Shown here: positions 7,358 through 16,292 of the stretch, piece after piece
Numbering within the stretch: position 1 is the stretch's first letter
How the letters are laid out: each line of letters starts with the position of its first letter
Source: Flavobacterium sp. Root186
Lineage (GTDB): Bacteria > Bacteroidota > Bacteroidia > Flavobacteriales > Flavobacteriaceae
NCBI RefSeq assembly: GCF_001428525.1
Contig: NZ_LMHW01000010.1
Location: 739,177 to 803,176, forward strand
Reading direction: 5' to 3'
Length of the DNA: 64,000 bases
Notes under the pieces: generated by a model
The model's database searches: none
Told to the model about the DNA's origin: nothing
What the model saw: the letters and a program-made list of their open reading frames with translations, nothing else
Translations under genes and position numbers: made by a program

Positions 7358-8947
7358 TTAGTGCATTGCGTCGGCTGCACTAATCTTGTTCTTCCCTTTT
7401 TTGATAAAGAGAATAATCGGTATGCAACATAAAAACATAATTCCTAAATACATAAATATATCTATATAGGCCATTACGGTACTTTGTTTTAAAACAGCAT
7501 ATTCTATAGCTTGATGTGATTTCTTTAAAGCGACATCTGCACTATATCCTTTTGACATAAAGGCTTGCTGCATTCCTGTAATACGCTGTTGAACTTCGTA
7601 TTTTGCAGGATCTAAATTGTTAATCAAATCTACTCTGTGTTCCTGACTAAAACGTGTAATGAAAGTGGTAATAATTGCAATACCAAATGAACCTCCTAAT
7701 TGGCGCATCATTCCGGTAAAAGCAGCTCCTTCACCAATTTGTTTTCCTTTTAAGGTTGAAAGAGAGAGTGTTGTTATTGGTACGAAAAGTAATCCAAGAC
7801 CAATTCCTCTCAAAATTAAGGGCCAATACATATGTTCTACTCCAGTATCTGGCGTCATACGAGTCTGCATCATAAAGGTAAAGAAGAAGAATACTAAAAA
7901 TCCAACTCCAACCATATAACCTTGCGGAACACCTTTTTGAATCATATTTCCAACAAATGGCATCATAATCGCCGTTGTGATAGATCCCGGAATTAATAAT
8001 AATCCTGCATCAGTTGCTGTCCATCCTAAAATCGACTGCGTATAAATAGGGATAATTAACGTTGAACCATATAAACCGAAACCAAGAATGAAACACATTA
8101 CAGTTCCAATTCTTAAATTTCCATCTTTCAAAACACTTAAGTTCACAATTGGATGTTTGTAAGTCAGCTCTCTCCAAATAAAAAGAACCAATCCCAGAAC
8201 AGTCACAACACTTAAAGTTACAATAAGAGAATCGTTAAACCAGTCATCCTGCTGTCCGTGTTCAAGAACGAATTGTAAAGAACCAATAAAGGCGCTCAAC
8301 AAGAAAATTCCCCACCAGTCAACCTGATTTGCTTTTAATTTTTCTCCATATTTTGGGCTTCTTACGAAAGTTAAAGCCAAAATAGTAGCGATAATTCCAA
8401 GTGGAATATTGATGTAAAAGATATAAGGCCAAGAATAATTATCTACTAAATATCCTCCCAAAGGCGGACCTAAAGTTGGCCCCACAATTACACCCATTCC
8501 GTAAATAGCCTGCGCCATACCACGTTTTGCAACCGGATAACTTTCTGTAATAATCGTTTGGGCTGTTACAAGTAGCGCTCCACCACCCATACCTTGTACG
8601 AATCGGAAGGCTACAAGTTCCCAAATATTACTGGCATTTCCACACAAAAAGGAACAGACGGTAAATATAATGATAGAAGCCACAAAATAATTACGTCTTC
8701 CAAATTGCTGTGATAACCAGCTCGTCATCGGAATTACAATAACATTCGCAATTGCGTATGCTGTAATAACCCACGCCACATCGGTCAAGGTAGCACCAAG
8801 ACTTCCGCGCATGTCTGTTAGAGCTACGTTTACAATCGTCGTATCTACAATTTCCAGCAATGCACAAAGTACTGCCGTAATGGTAATAATAACGCGTCGG
8901 TAACCGTATTCTACTAAATCGTCGTCTGCTTGTACTGCTGCTGCCAT
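7358..8947 (-). CDS. emrB: DHA2-family MFS drug exporter, EmrB/QacA type
   Basis: A 529-residue integral membrane protein with about 14 membrane segments. It carries VDTTIVNVAL in TM1, RFVQGMGGGALL, and the antiporter motif around GMGVIVGPTLGPPLGG in TM5. This is the proton-driven pump of a three-part efflux system. The membrane fusion protein and TolC-like genes are immediately upstream on the same strand (four bases between this gene and emrA), with a TetR regulator at the head. Substrates cannot be read from the sequence. Confidence 0.95.
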   Translation of the reverse strand: MAAAVQADDDLVEYGYRRVIITITAVLCALLEIVDTTIVNVALTDMRGSLGATLTDVAWVITAYAIANVIVIPMTSWLSQQFGRRNYFVASIIIFTVCSFLCGNASNIWELVAFRFVQGMGGGALLVTAQTIITESYPVAKRGMAQAIYGMGVIVGPTLGPPLGGYLVDNYSWPYIFYINIPLGIIATILALTFVRSPKYGEKLKANQVDWWGIFLLSAFIGSLQFVLEHGQQDDWFNDSLIVTLSVVTVLGLVLFIWRELTYKHPIVNLSVLKDGNLRIGTVMCFILGFGLYGSTLIIPIYTQSILGWTATDAGLLLIPGSITTAIMMPFVGNMIQKGVPQGYMVGVGFLVFFFFTFMMQTRMTPDTGVEHMYWPLILRGIGLGLLFVPITTLSLSTLKGKQIGEGAAFTGMMRQLGGSFGIAIITTFITRFSQEHRVDLINNLDPAKYEVQQRITGMQQAFMSKGYSADVALKKSHQAIEYAVLKQSTVMAYIDIFMYLGIMFLCCIPIILFIKKGKNKISAADAMH

Positions 8948-8951
8948 TTAT

Positions 8952-10031
8952 TTATTTTAAATGTACGTCTACGTCAACATTCATTCCTGGTCTTAAAAGT
9001 TTTACTTTTTCAGGATCGTTTGCTTGATCTAAACTAATTTTTACTGGTAATCTCTGAATGGTTTTTACGAAGTTTCCTGTAGCATTATCAGGAGGTAACA
9101 ATGAAAAACGTGATCCTGTTGCTGGAGAAAATGAAGTTACAGTACCTTTAAACTCATAGTTTGGATAAGCATCAACTTTTAAACTTACTTTTTGTCCCAC
9201 AACCATTTTGTTTAATTGTGTTTCTTTAAAGTTAGCTACAACCCAGGCCTCATTATTGTTGATGATGTAGAATAAAGATTGTCCCGGCTGAACTAATTGT
9301 CCCGGCTGAATATCAACTTTAGAAACCTGACCATCAATAGCCGCTGTAACTACCGTGTAGCTTAAGTTTAAGTGAGCAACATCAAGCATTGTTTTCGCTT
9401 TTTTGATGTTTGCTGCAGCAACTTCTGTTTGTTTATCAGAAACTTTAGATTTTGACTGAATTACTGATTTTTGATAAGAAGTCGCTCTTTGTTGTTGTTC
9501 TAAAACACGTACTTGATTTTCAGCTTCATCTTTTGCAGTTTGAGCCTGCTCAAATTGTTGTTTTGTAATTGTATGTGTTTTATATAAATTGCTGTAACGG
9601 TTAAAATCGTTTGTAAGCTGTCTCAATCTAATTTTAGCACTTTCGATAGAACCACCAGCAGATTTCATGTTTGCATCTGAAACTGAAATACTAGCATAAG
9701 CACTACCAATATCAGCTTTTGCAGCTTCGTATTGACCTTCAGCTCCTAATAATGCAGCGTTGGCTTCATCAATTTTTAACTGATAATCTCTTTTATCAAT
9801 AGTAAATAAAGTATCTCCTTTTTTTACATAGTCATTATCTTTCACATATACTTTGCTGATATATCCTGATACTCTCGGAATAATAGGATTCATTTTTTTC
9901 TCAATTTGAGCATCATCTGTTTCTTCGTGAGCCAATGAGTGTAAGTATTTTGATATTCCGTAAGTTCCTCCCACTAAAACCAAAACGGTTAGTATGATGA
10001 TGAATTTTTTATTTGTCTTTTTCTTTTCCAT
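8952..10031 (-). CDS. emrA: HlyD/EmrA-family membrane fusion protein
   Basis: A 359-residue periplasmic adaptor with an N-terminal membrane anchor (about residues 10-30), a lipoyl-like half domain (ISKVYVKDNDYVKKGDTLF), a long coiled-coil hairpin rich in A, Q and K (about 85-215), the second lipoyl half (DGQVSKVDIQPGQLVQPGQ) and a beta-barrel domain. It bridges the EmrB-type pump and the outer-membrane channel. It lies four bases from emrB and 11 from the TolC-like gene. Confidence 0.95.
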   Translation of the reverse strand: MEKKKTNKKFIIILTVLVLVGGTYGISKYLHSLAHEETDDAQIEKKMNPIIPRVSGYISKVYVKDNDYVKKGDTLFTIDKRDYQLKIDEANAALLGAEGQYEAAKADIGSAYASISVSDANMKSAGGSIESAKIRLRQLTNDFNRYSNLYKTHTITKQQFEQAQTAKDEAENQVRVLEQQQRATSYQKSVIQSKSKVSDKQTEVAAANIKKAKTMLDVAHLNLSYTVVTAAIDGQVSKVDIQPGQLVQPGQSLFYIINNNEAWVVANFKETQLNKMVVGQKVSLKVDAYPNYEFKGTVTSFSPATGSRFSLLPPDNATGNFVKTIQRLPVKISLDQANDPEKVKLLRPGMNVDVDVHLK

Positions 10032-10042
10032 GAGAGCTTCGA

Positions 10043-11368
10043 TTATATTTTAGAAAGATTGAATGATTGTGATAATTGTCCTGATACTGAAAGTAATTCG
10101 TAATATTTTTGAATGATTGATGCTTTTGCTACAGCAGTATTGATTTTGGCGCTTAATTGCTCAACATCGGCTTCAACAAGATCATTGGTATCAGCAAGAC
10201 CGTTGTCGAATTTGTCTTTTACAAGTCTGTAATTTTCAGTAGCTTGTTGAAATGCTTCTTCATAAACCACACTTTGATTGATAGCTAAGTCATAATCTTC
10301 AATAGATTTTTGAACTTCAACTTTAATGCGGTCTGTCATAATAGCCTCAGTATTTTTTACTTCCAAAGCTTTACTTTCCGCTTCTTTTACGTGTGCACTG
10401 TTTTTAAGAATTCCGGATAAATCATAAGATAAACCTAAACCAAAATTCATAGCATATTTTACAGTAATAATGTCTTTAAGATCTAAAGCAGTATAACCAC
10501 CAAGTAATGAAATTGTTGGATAATACCCGGCTTTTGCAATCTTAACATTAGCTTCTGAAGCTTTTTGCTGCAAACGAATTGCTTCTAAATCTTTTCTGCT
10601 TTCAAGTGCCAAAACATCTGATGTAGGAGCACCAGTTGTTTTTAAGTTGAAGAAATCATCTTCATTAACCTGAATTTTTACAGATGGCTCTAATTTAAGT
10701 AATGTCGTAAGGTAGAAGTTGATGTTGTTGATGTTGTTATTAGCTTCATCAATAGATAATTGCGTTTTTGAAACCAGTAATTGTGCTTTCAATAAATCAT
10801 TTCTTGGAATGATTCCGTTTTTCTCTAATTCAATAAAATCGGTAACACGCTGTTTAGCGCTTTTTTGATTTTCAGTTAAAACATCTAAAGTTTTTTGTGC
10901 TTTGTATAAAGCTGTGTAATAGGTGATTACTTTTAAAGCAACATCCTCTTTTGTTTTAGCCGCAGTCACGCTTTCCGCTTCATATAAGCTTTCATAGGCG
11001 TCAATACTATTTTGGATTTTAAATCCTGCAAAAAGAGGTAAACTTAAATTTGCCATTCCAAGCATTGCACGATCCGGAGAAGCTAAAGAAGCGCTTTCTC
11101 CCTGATTTGGCATATCGATTGAAGCTTTTGTTAATCGCTGATATTGCCCTGAAATTTTTAAATCTGGATATTGGTTATTCTTAACCGTTTGTAATTCATA
11201 CTTTTTTGAGTTTACCTTAGTGTTGGCAAGCGTAACTTCGTTACTCTTTTCCCAGGCCATTTTTACGGCTTCATCTAAAGTTAAACTTGTTTTTTCTTGT
11301 GCTTCTATTGAAGAAATTCCTATAAAGAAAACTCCAAAGAGCATTAATTGACTAATTTTCATAAACAA
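10043..11368 (-). CDS. TolC-family outer-membrane efflux channel
   Basis: A 441-residue exported protein with a signal peptide (MKISQLMLFGVFFIGISSIEAQ) and two repeated outer-membrane-efflux domains of long alpha helices (LTLDEAVKMAWEKSNEV near the N-terminus; ASEANVKIAKAGYYPTISLLGGY in the second half). The start at 11368 and an alternative at 11362 both overlap the end of the tetR gene by about 10-17 bases, so translation is probably coupled. It completes the trans-envelope channel of this efflux system. Confidence 0.94.
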   Translation of the reverse strand: MFMKISQLMLFGVFFIGISSIEAQEKTSLTLDEAVKMAWEKSNEVTLANTKVNSKKYELQTVKNNQYPDLKISGQYQRLTKASIDMPNQGESASLASPDRAMLGMANLSLPLFAGFKIQNSIDAYESLYEAESVTAAKTKEDVALKVITYYTALYKAQKTLDVLTENQKSAKQRVTDFIELEKNGIIPRNDLLKAQLLVSKTQLSIDEANNNINNINFYLTTLLKLEPSVKIQVNEDDFFNLKTTGAPTSDVLALESRKDLEAIRLQQKASEANVKIAKAGYYPTISLLGGYTALDLKDIITVKYAMNFGLGLSYDLSGILKNSAHVKEAESKALEVKNTEAIMTDRIKVEVQKSIEDYDLAINQSVVYEEAFQQATENYRLVKDKFDNGLADTNDLVEADVEQLSAKINTAVAKASIIQKYYELLSVSGQLSQSFNLSKI

Positions 11369-11981
11369 GTAGCGCTTTTATAGTTTGTTGAATGTGCTTT
11401 GTAAGACTGTTTTTAATGTAATCGTTGTATAACGTTTCTGTTTTTAGATTTAAGAGTTCTTCAAAAAATGATTTGTTCATATGGAAATGAAAAAAAGTTC
11501 CCATAATCGTTGGTGTAATCAACGGAATAATGACATCTTTTCTAAAAATTCCTTTTGACTGGCCTTCTTTAATAATCGTTTCAAGAGATTTTAGATTTCC
11601 CTTTTTTAGTTCTGTAAAAGCAGCAAGACTTTCTTCTCTTTTTTTAGAATTAAGTTCGAAGTGTAAAACTCTGAAAATCCCTCTGTTACAATTAATTCGA
11701 TTGATATAAATTTCGACTAATTTATTGACTTTATCAAGAGGATGAAGATCTTCGTGTTGTAAACTTTCGATTTGAAGCTTTAAATCGGCTGTTTTATGAA
11801 TGATCAAAGATTCCAGTAATTTATCTTTTGAACCGAAATAATAGGAAACCATGGCAATATTAATTTTTGCATGTTTCGAAATATCCCGTATTGACGTCCC
11901 CTCAAATCCTTTCTCAGAAAATAGCTTTTCAGCAACATTAAGAATCTGAATTTTTTTATCGTTTAGTTCGATGTGTGACAT
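11352..11981 (-). CDS. TetR/AcrR-family regulator of the efflux operon
   Basis: About 209 residues, starting at MSHIELNDKK. An upstream in-frame ATG at 12032 lies inside the operator and upstream of the likely transcription start, so it is rejected. The N-terminal helix-turn-helix reads AEKLFSEKGFEGTSIRDISK followed by INIAMVSYYFGSKDKLL, typical of TetR. The C-terminal ligand domain is not family-specific. It is the first gene of an operon that it most likely represses: two identical palindromes overlap the promoter. The inducer is unknown. Confidence 0.93.
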   Translation of the reverse strand: MSHIELNDKKIQILNVAEKLFSEKGFEGTSIRDISKHAKINIAMVSYYFGSKDKLLESLIIHKTADLKLQIESLQHEDLHPLDKVNKLVEIYINRINCNRGIFRVLHFELNSKKREESLAAFTELKKGNLKSLETIIKEGQSKGIFRKDVIIPLITPTIMGTFFHFHMNKSFFEELLNLKTETLYNDYIKNSLTKHIQQTIKALLVYEN

Positions 11982-12002
11982 GGTATTGTTTCTAATCGGA
12001 TA

Positions 12003-12010
12003 CAAAATTA
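12003..12010 (-). promoter_or_regulatory. -7 box of the tetR-efflux operon
   Basis: Read on the minus strand this is TAATTTTG, a full match to TAnnTTTG. It is 21 bases upstream of the chosen tetR start and overlaps the first operator. Confidence 0.7.
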
Positions 12011-12040
12011 AACACTTGTTTAATTTAAACACTTGTTTAA
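12008..12040. promoter_or_regulatory. Twin TetR operators
   Basis: The 16-mer TTAAACACTTGTTTAA occurs twice, at 12008-12023 and 12025-12040. Each is an inverted repeat of TTAAACA around a two-base centre. The repeat distance is 17 bp, and the proximal copy overlaps the -7 box. The arrangement implies autorepression of the tetR-efflux operon. Confidence 0.85.
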
Positions 12041-12091
12041 TTTTATTTTAACATAATATTAACATAAAACGGTTTCGATGTTTTTGGGCAA

Positions 12092-12123
12092 AAAAAAACT
12101 GAAACATCTAGGGTTTCAGTTTT
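12092..12123 (-). terminator. Terminator of the trp operon
   Basis: Arms AAAACTGAAAC and GTTTCAGTTTT around a short loop, with a run of T on the minus strand side. It lies downstream of trpA beyond a 98-bp palindrome. Confidence 0.75.
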
Positions 12124-12136
12124 ATTAGTTTGTTTT

Positions 12137-12234
12137 GTCATTGCGAGGAACGAGGAATCGCACTCGTAATTCGACAAAGATTGGCGACTTTGTTTGTGGA
12201 GTTTCTAGTGCGATTCCTCGTTCCTCGGAATGAC
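12137..12234. repeat. 98-bp palindromic element after trpA
   Basis: Two 28-base arms (12137-12164 and 12207-12234) match in 27 of 28 positions as inverted copies. They contain GCGAGGAACGAGGAATCGCA and flank an inner hairpin (ACAAAG/CTTTGT). The form is that of a non-coding REP or MITE-like element. An apparent reading frame starting FCHCEERG across it is a by-product of the repeat. Confidence 0.85.
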
Positions 12235-12258
12235 CAGATAGACTTTTATTGCATATGT

Positions 12259-13020
12259 TTATCGAATGTCTCCAATAAATTCCTCAATTTTTCCACTTCC
12301 GTTTTCACTCAAATGTTTGATAAAAGCACTTCCAATAATAGCGCCTTTTGCATATTTAGTAGCTTGACTGAAAGTTTCTTTATTTGAAATTCCGAAACCA
12401 ACAATTTGAGGATTTTTTAAACTCAAATTTGATATTCTTTCGAAATAACTTTCCTGTACATTCCCAAAACCAGATTGAGATCCCGTAACACTTGCTGAAC
12501 TTACCATATAAATAAATCCGTTTGAAACGCTGTCGATAAAACGAATACGTTCATCTGAAGTTTGAGGTGTAATTAGGAAAACATTGATTAATCCGTATTT
12601 TTCGAAAATCACTTTGTATTCATCTGCATAAACATCAACGGGAAGATCTGGAATAATTAAACCGTCGATACCAATTTCAGCACATTTTTTACAAAAATCT
12701 TCAACGCCGTATTGTAATATCGGATTAAAATAGCCCATAATAATCAACGGAATTTTTACGCTTTCGCGGATGTTTTTCAGCTGATCGAAAAGAATTTGAG
12801 ATGTCATTCCGTTATGAAGTGCCTGTGTAGAACTCGCCTGAATCGTTGGTCCGTCTGCCAAAGGATCGCTGAAAGGAAGTCCGATTTCGATTAAATCAAC
12901 ACCGTTTTTTTCTAAATCCTGAATAATCTGAACGGTATCATTTAAGTTAGGATATCCCGCAGAAAAATAGATCGAAAGTATCTTTTTGTCTTCTTGTAAT
13001 TTTTGAGTTATTCTGTTCAT
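12259..13020 (-). CDS. trpA: Tryptophan synthase alpha chain
   Basis: About 253 residues starting MNRITQKLQEDKK. An upstream ATG at 13053 would read through a palindrome (CCTGCAAGG/CCTTGCAGG) and is rejected. It cleaves indole-3-glycerol phosphate to indole and glyceraldehyde 3-phosphate within the alpha2beta2 complex. The catalytic Glu and Asp are in IEIGLPFSDPLADGP, with IIPDLPVD and VTGSQSGFG downstream. It is the last gene of the trp operon, separated from trpB by two non-trp genes and a large palindrome. Confidence 0.97.
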   Translation of the reverse strand: MNRITQKLQEDKKILSIYFSAGYPNLNDTVQIIQDLEKNGVDLIEIGLPFSDPLADGPTIQASSTQALHNGMTSQILFDQLKNIRESVKIPLIIMGYFNPILQYGVEDFCKKCAEIGIDGLIIPDLPVDVYADEYKVIFEKYGLINVFLITPQTSDERIRFIDSVSNGFIYMVSSASVTGSQSGFGNVQESYFERISNLSLKNPQIVGFGISNKETFSQATKYAKGAIIGSAFIKHLSENGSGKIEEFIGDIR

Positions 13021-13038
13021 TTTAATATCTTTTTTCTC

Positions 13039-13250
13039 CTGCAAGGTTTCCAAAACCTTGCAGGTATGTTAGTTTATTTTGCCACAGATTAAAAGGATTT
13101 TCACTGATTATTATTCAAATTTTATTCACGCAGATTTAAATTGATTTAAGCCGATTCAGGCAGATTTTTTTTAAATATCTTTAATTAAATCTGCTCTAAT
13201 CTGCCAAATCTGCGTGAAAAAAATCTATGTAAATCTGTGAAATCTGTGGT
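13039..13250. repeat. Palindromes between the amidohydrolase gene and trpA
   Basis: A compact hairpin with arms containing CCTGCAAGG and CCTTGCAGG spans 13039-13067. A long imperfect palindrome follows at 13081-13250, built from CACAGATT, CGCAGATTTAAAT and their complements ending AATCTGTGG. A similar element lies at 35878-36032. Confidence 0.75.
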
Positions 13251-13257
13251 ATTATTT

Positions 13258-13995
13258 TTAAATTTTTATAACCTTACTTGCCCAATTGTCATTTTGATTT
13301 TCGACTAATAATAACCCGGAATCTGAATCGTTCATCTGACCAATTAATTCTCCTTTGTTATTCCAAAAAGCACTTTGACCCGCGGAAGGAGATCCCCACG
13401 ATTCACCGCTGAAATTCGACATCAAAACATTCATTTGATGTTTCTCGGCATAACTTTGCAAGTCTCTATACGCATTCGGAATTCCGTTTGGCGAAAAGAA
13501 AATACTGGCAATATAAATATCAGTTGCTCTTTTACGAGCATTTTCCGGATGCAGCGGATTATCAATATCTGCACAAATCGCAAATGAAATCTTTTGATTT
13601 TCAATAGTAACCATCGGATTGTTCTCAAAAGAAGATTGAAAATATTCATCTTCGCCTTCATGTAAAAACTGCTTCGTATAAATTGAAACTAAATTATCCG
13701 GAGAAATTACAAATTCGCCAATAAACAGATTGGAGTCAATTTCAATAGGCGCTCCGGCAATAATTACAATATTATTTTCTACAGCTAATTTTTTCAAATG
13801 ATCTAAACGCGAATCGTTTTTCTGGAAAGCTAATTTTTGTGCATGTTCTCTTTCATAGCCTGTAATAGACATTTCAGGAAAAGCAATTAATTGCGCTTTA
13901 TTTTTTACAGCCAATTCGATAAGACGATAATGATCTGATAAATTGGCATCGATATCTCTTCGGGTTGGTTTTGCTTGAGCGGCTGCTAGAATCAT
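13258..13995 (-). CDS. Carbon-nitrogen hydrolase (nitrilase superfamily)
   Basis: About 245 residues starting MILAAAQAKPT. The triad is visible: Glu41 (AFPEMSITGY), Lys108 (YTKQFLHEGED) and Cys141 (FAICADI). Members hydrolyse amides or nitriles, and the exact substrate cannot be assigned. The start chosen follows the stop of the upstream cyclotransferase gene by eight bases; an in-frame ATG at 14028 would overlap that gene. It lies inside the trp operon between trpB and trpA with no obvious link to tryptophan. Confidence 0.88.
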   Translation of the reverse strand: MILAAAQAKPTRRDIDANLSDHYRLIELAVKNKAQLIAFPEMSITGYEREHAQKLAFQKNDSRLDHLKKLAVENNIVIIAGAPIEIDSNLFIGEFVISPDNLVSIYTKQFLHEGEDEYFQSSFENNPMVTIENQKISFAICADIDNPLHPENARKRATDIYIASIFFSPNGIPNAYRDLQSYAEKHQMNVLMSNFSGESWGSPSAGQSAFWNNKGELIGQMNDSDSGLLLVENQNDNWASKVIKI

Positions 13996-14003
13996 ATCTG
14001 GAA

Positions 14004-14324
14004 TTATTGATTTTCTGTATAAATCCAAGCCTGTATTCCAGACTTTAATCTTACCTGAACTCTTTTATATGAGTTCGATTCAAATATATCTACTTTAGCC
14101 AGATCTGTATTTGAAATTGTATAAACAACCCCATATATAATATCTGAAAGATCATCGCTTGGAACCGCTACTACATAATCAGCCATTCCAAACTCTTCTT
14201 CTATCTGAAGGCTTTTTAGTTTGTAACCAAGGAGCTGGTCTGCAGTTCCCGTTAATACTTTATTGAAAACCTGCATTTGAATTTGCTTTGATCGTAATGT
14301 TCCGTAAGAGAATAACTTTTCCAT
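14004..14324 (-). CDS. Gamma-glutamylcyclotransferase-like (AIG2/GGCT) protein
   Basis: A 106-residue protein with the FSYGTLRSKQIQ substrate-binding loop typical of the family, the central strand YVVAVP, and VDIFESNSYKR, which carries the usual family acidic residue. Family members release 5-oxoproline from gamma-glutamyl compounds, but many short ones remain untested. It is close to the downstream amidohydrolase gene and 58 bases from trpB, inside the trp operon. Confidence 0.8.
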   Translation of the reverse strand: MEKLFSYGTLRSKQIQMQVFNKVLTGTADQLLGYKLKSLQIEEEFGMADYVVAVPSDDLSDIIYGVVYTISNTDLAKVDIFESNSYKRVQVRLKSGIQAWIYTENQ

Positions 14325-14382
14325 ATTTACTTTTTTCTCGTTATTTGTTTTGCGTTAGCGAATGTCCAAATTACGATTTTTA

Positions 14383-15564
14383 TTACAATTTAAAATAATC
14401 GATATAATTGTCTAAATCTTTATCGCCACGACCAGAAAGACTAATAACTATGACATCTGTAGGTTTAAATTTCTTTTGATCTAAAACTGCAAATGCGTGT
14501 GCGCTTTCAATCGCCGGAATAATTCCTTCTAATTTTGTCAATTGCAAACCTGCATTCATAGCATCATCATCGGTTACAGAGAAAAATTCGCCGCGTCCGG
14601 TTTGTGCTAAATGCGCATGCAAAGGCCCAACTCCAGGATAATCTAACCCTGCTGAAATTGAATACGGCTCCGTAATTTGTCCGTCTGGCGTTTGCATTAA
14701 AAGTGTTTTACAACCGTGTATAACGCCCACTTTTCCTAATTTACTTGTTGCAGCGCTATGACCGCTGTCAACTCCTTTTCCGGCAGCTTCAACAGCAATA
14801 ATTCCAACTTCCGGTTCGTGCAGAAAATGATAATACGTTCCTGCAGCGTTGCTTCCGCCGCCGATACAGGCAACCACATAATCAGGATTTTCACGTCCTT
14901 CTTTTTCTTTTAACTGCCATTTGATTTCTTCTGAAATGATGCTCTGAAAACGTGTCACCATATCCGGGTAAGGATGAGGTCCAATCGCCGATCCGATAAT
15001 ATAATGTGTGTCAACCGGATTATTGATCCAATCGCGAATAGCTTCGTTTGTAGCATCTTTTAAAGTACGAGAACCAGAAAGAGCCGGACGAACTTCTGCG
15101 CCTAGCATTTTCATACGAGCTACGTTTGGTGCCTGGCGCGCAATGTCAATTTCTCCCATATAAACGATACATTCAATTCCCATTAAAGCACAAACAGTAG
15201 CTGTTGCGACACCATGCTGACCAGCCCCGGTTTCGGCAATAATTCTTTTTTTACCTAAACGTTTCGCTAACAAAATCTGCCCAATAGTGTTGTTGACTTT
15301 GTGCGCTCCGGTATGATTTAAATCTTCTCTTTTTAGATAGATTTTAGTGTTGTATTTTTCAGATAAACGTTTTGCAAAATACAACGGACTTGGGCGTCCT
15401 ACATAATCTTTCAGCAATTGATTGAACTCAGCTTTAAAATCTGGTTCGTCCATTATGCTCAGGTATTTTTGGCGTAATTCTTCTACATTTGGATAGAGCA
15501 TTTCAGGAATGTAAGCCCCTCCAAATTCTCCGTAATATCCTTTTTCGTTGACGTTAAAACTCAT
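14383..15564 (-). CDS. trpB: Tryptophan synthase beta chain
   Basis: A 393-residue PLP enzyme that condenses indole with serine. The PLP lysine is in HTGAHKVNNTIGQ, the phosphate loop GGGSNA is in VACIGGGSNAAGTYYHF, and the C-terminal SLSGRGDKD is intact. The gene lies 12 bases after trpF. This is the standard TrpB1 type that pairs with TrpA. Confidence 0.98.
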   Translation of the reverse strand: MSFNVNEKGYYGEFGGAYIPEMLYPNVEELRQKYLSIMDEPDFKAEFNQLLKDYVGRPSPLYFAKRLSEKYNTKIYLKREDLNHTGAHKVNNTIGQILLAKRLGKKRIIAETGAGQHGVATATVCALMGIECIVYMGEIDIARQAPNVARMKMLGAEVRPALSGSRTLKDATNEAIRDWINNPVDTHYIIGSAIGPHPYPDMVTRFQSIISEEIKWQLKEKEGRENPDYVVACIGGGSNAAGTYYHFLHEPEVGIIAVEAAGKGVDSGHSAATSKLGKVGVIHGCKTLLMQTPDGQITEPYSISAGLDYPGVGPLHAHLAQTGRGEFFSVTDDDAMNAGLQLTKLEGIIPAIESAHAFAVLDQKKFKPTDVIVISLSGRGDKDLDNYIDYFKL

Positions 15565-15576
15565 TTTGTTTAAAGT

Positions 15577-16209
15577 TTAAAAGTTGGCAACATCAAATTT
15601 TCGTTTGAAATTGCTAAATAAATTTCTGTTTTTCAGCCCTGGTTCGATTTCAAATTTACTATTTACATCGATAGCATAAATAGGTAAATTGCTTTTTGAA
15701 ATTTCTTCAATGGCTTTTAATTCGTTAATTCCGATTCCGCCGCTCAAAAAGAATGGTTTATCCGAATTGTATTTTTTTAATATAGTCCAGTCGAATGTTG
15801 TTCCGTTTCCGCCGGGTAATTTTCCTTTTGTATCAAAAAGAAAATAATCACAAATCGATTCAAAAGGTTTTATTACTTCAAAATCAAAATTTTCATCTGC
15901 AGAAAACGCTTTTATGATTTCAATTTTTTTTGACAGTTTGCTTTTTAGTTCTGAACAAAATTCAACGGTCTCATTTCCATGTAACTGAACGGCTTGTAAA
16001 TTGTATTTTGTTATTTTTTCCAGAATTTCTTCCTGACTTTGATTTACAAAAACGCCCACTTTTTTGATTGTTTCTATCAGTTCCGGAATTTCTCCGTTAA
16101 AATATCTTGCGGATTTCTCCCAGAAAATAAATCCCATATAATCGGGTAGGAGCGCGCCTACCTCGAGGATATTATCTGGATATTTCATGCCGCATATTTT
16201 GAGTTTCAT
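15577..16209 (-). CDS. trpF: Phosphoribosylanthranilate isomerase
   Basis: A 210-residue TIM-barrel enzyme that isomerises phosphoribosylanthranilate to CdRP. The catalytic Cys is in LKICGMK near residue 7 and the general acid Asp is in IYAIDVNSKFE. The phosphate-binding FLSGGIG precedes it. It is a separate gene from trpC, unlike the enterobacterial fusion. Confidence 0.97.
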   Translation of the reverse strand: MKLKICGMKYPDNILEVGALLPDYMGFIFWEKSARYFNGEIPELIETIKKVGVFVNQSQEEILEKITKYNLQAVQLHGNETVEFCSELKSKLSKKIEIIKAFSADENFDFEVIKPFESICDYFLFDTKGKLPGGNGTTFDWTILKKYNSDKPFFLSGGIGINELKAIEEISKSNLPIYAIDVNSKFEIEPGLKNRNLFSNFKRKFDVANF

Positions 16210-16211
16210 TT

Positions 16212-16290
16212 TTTTAATGCTTTAGGCTTTAAGCTTTAGGCTTTAGGCTAAATTAATAATGTTAAGAAGGCTTATTGCATACAGCTTAAA
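16212..16290. repeat. GGCTTTAAGC word palindrome between trpC and trpF
   Basis: Tandem GGCTTTA/AGCTTTA words on one side face AGCTTAAAGCCTATAGC on the other. Together they make an imperfect hairpin that fills the gap. Confidence 0.7.
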
Positions 16291-16292
16291 GC

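Noticed and set aside
12130..12387. 85-codon plus-strand frame over the trpA end (FCHCEERG start)
   Set aside because: It is produced by the 98-bp palindrome and then runs antisense to trpA; no family or start signal supports it.
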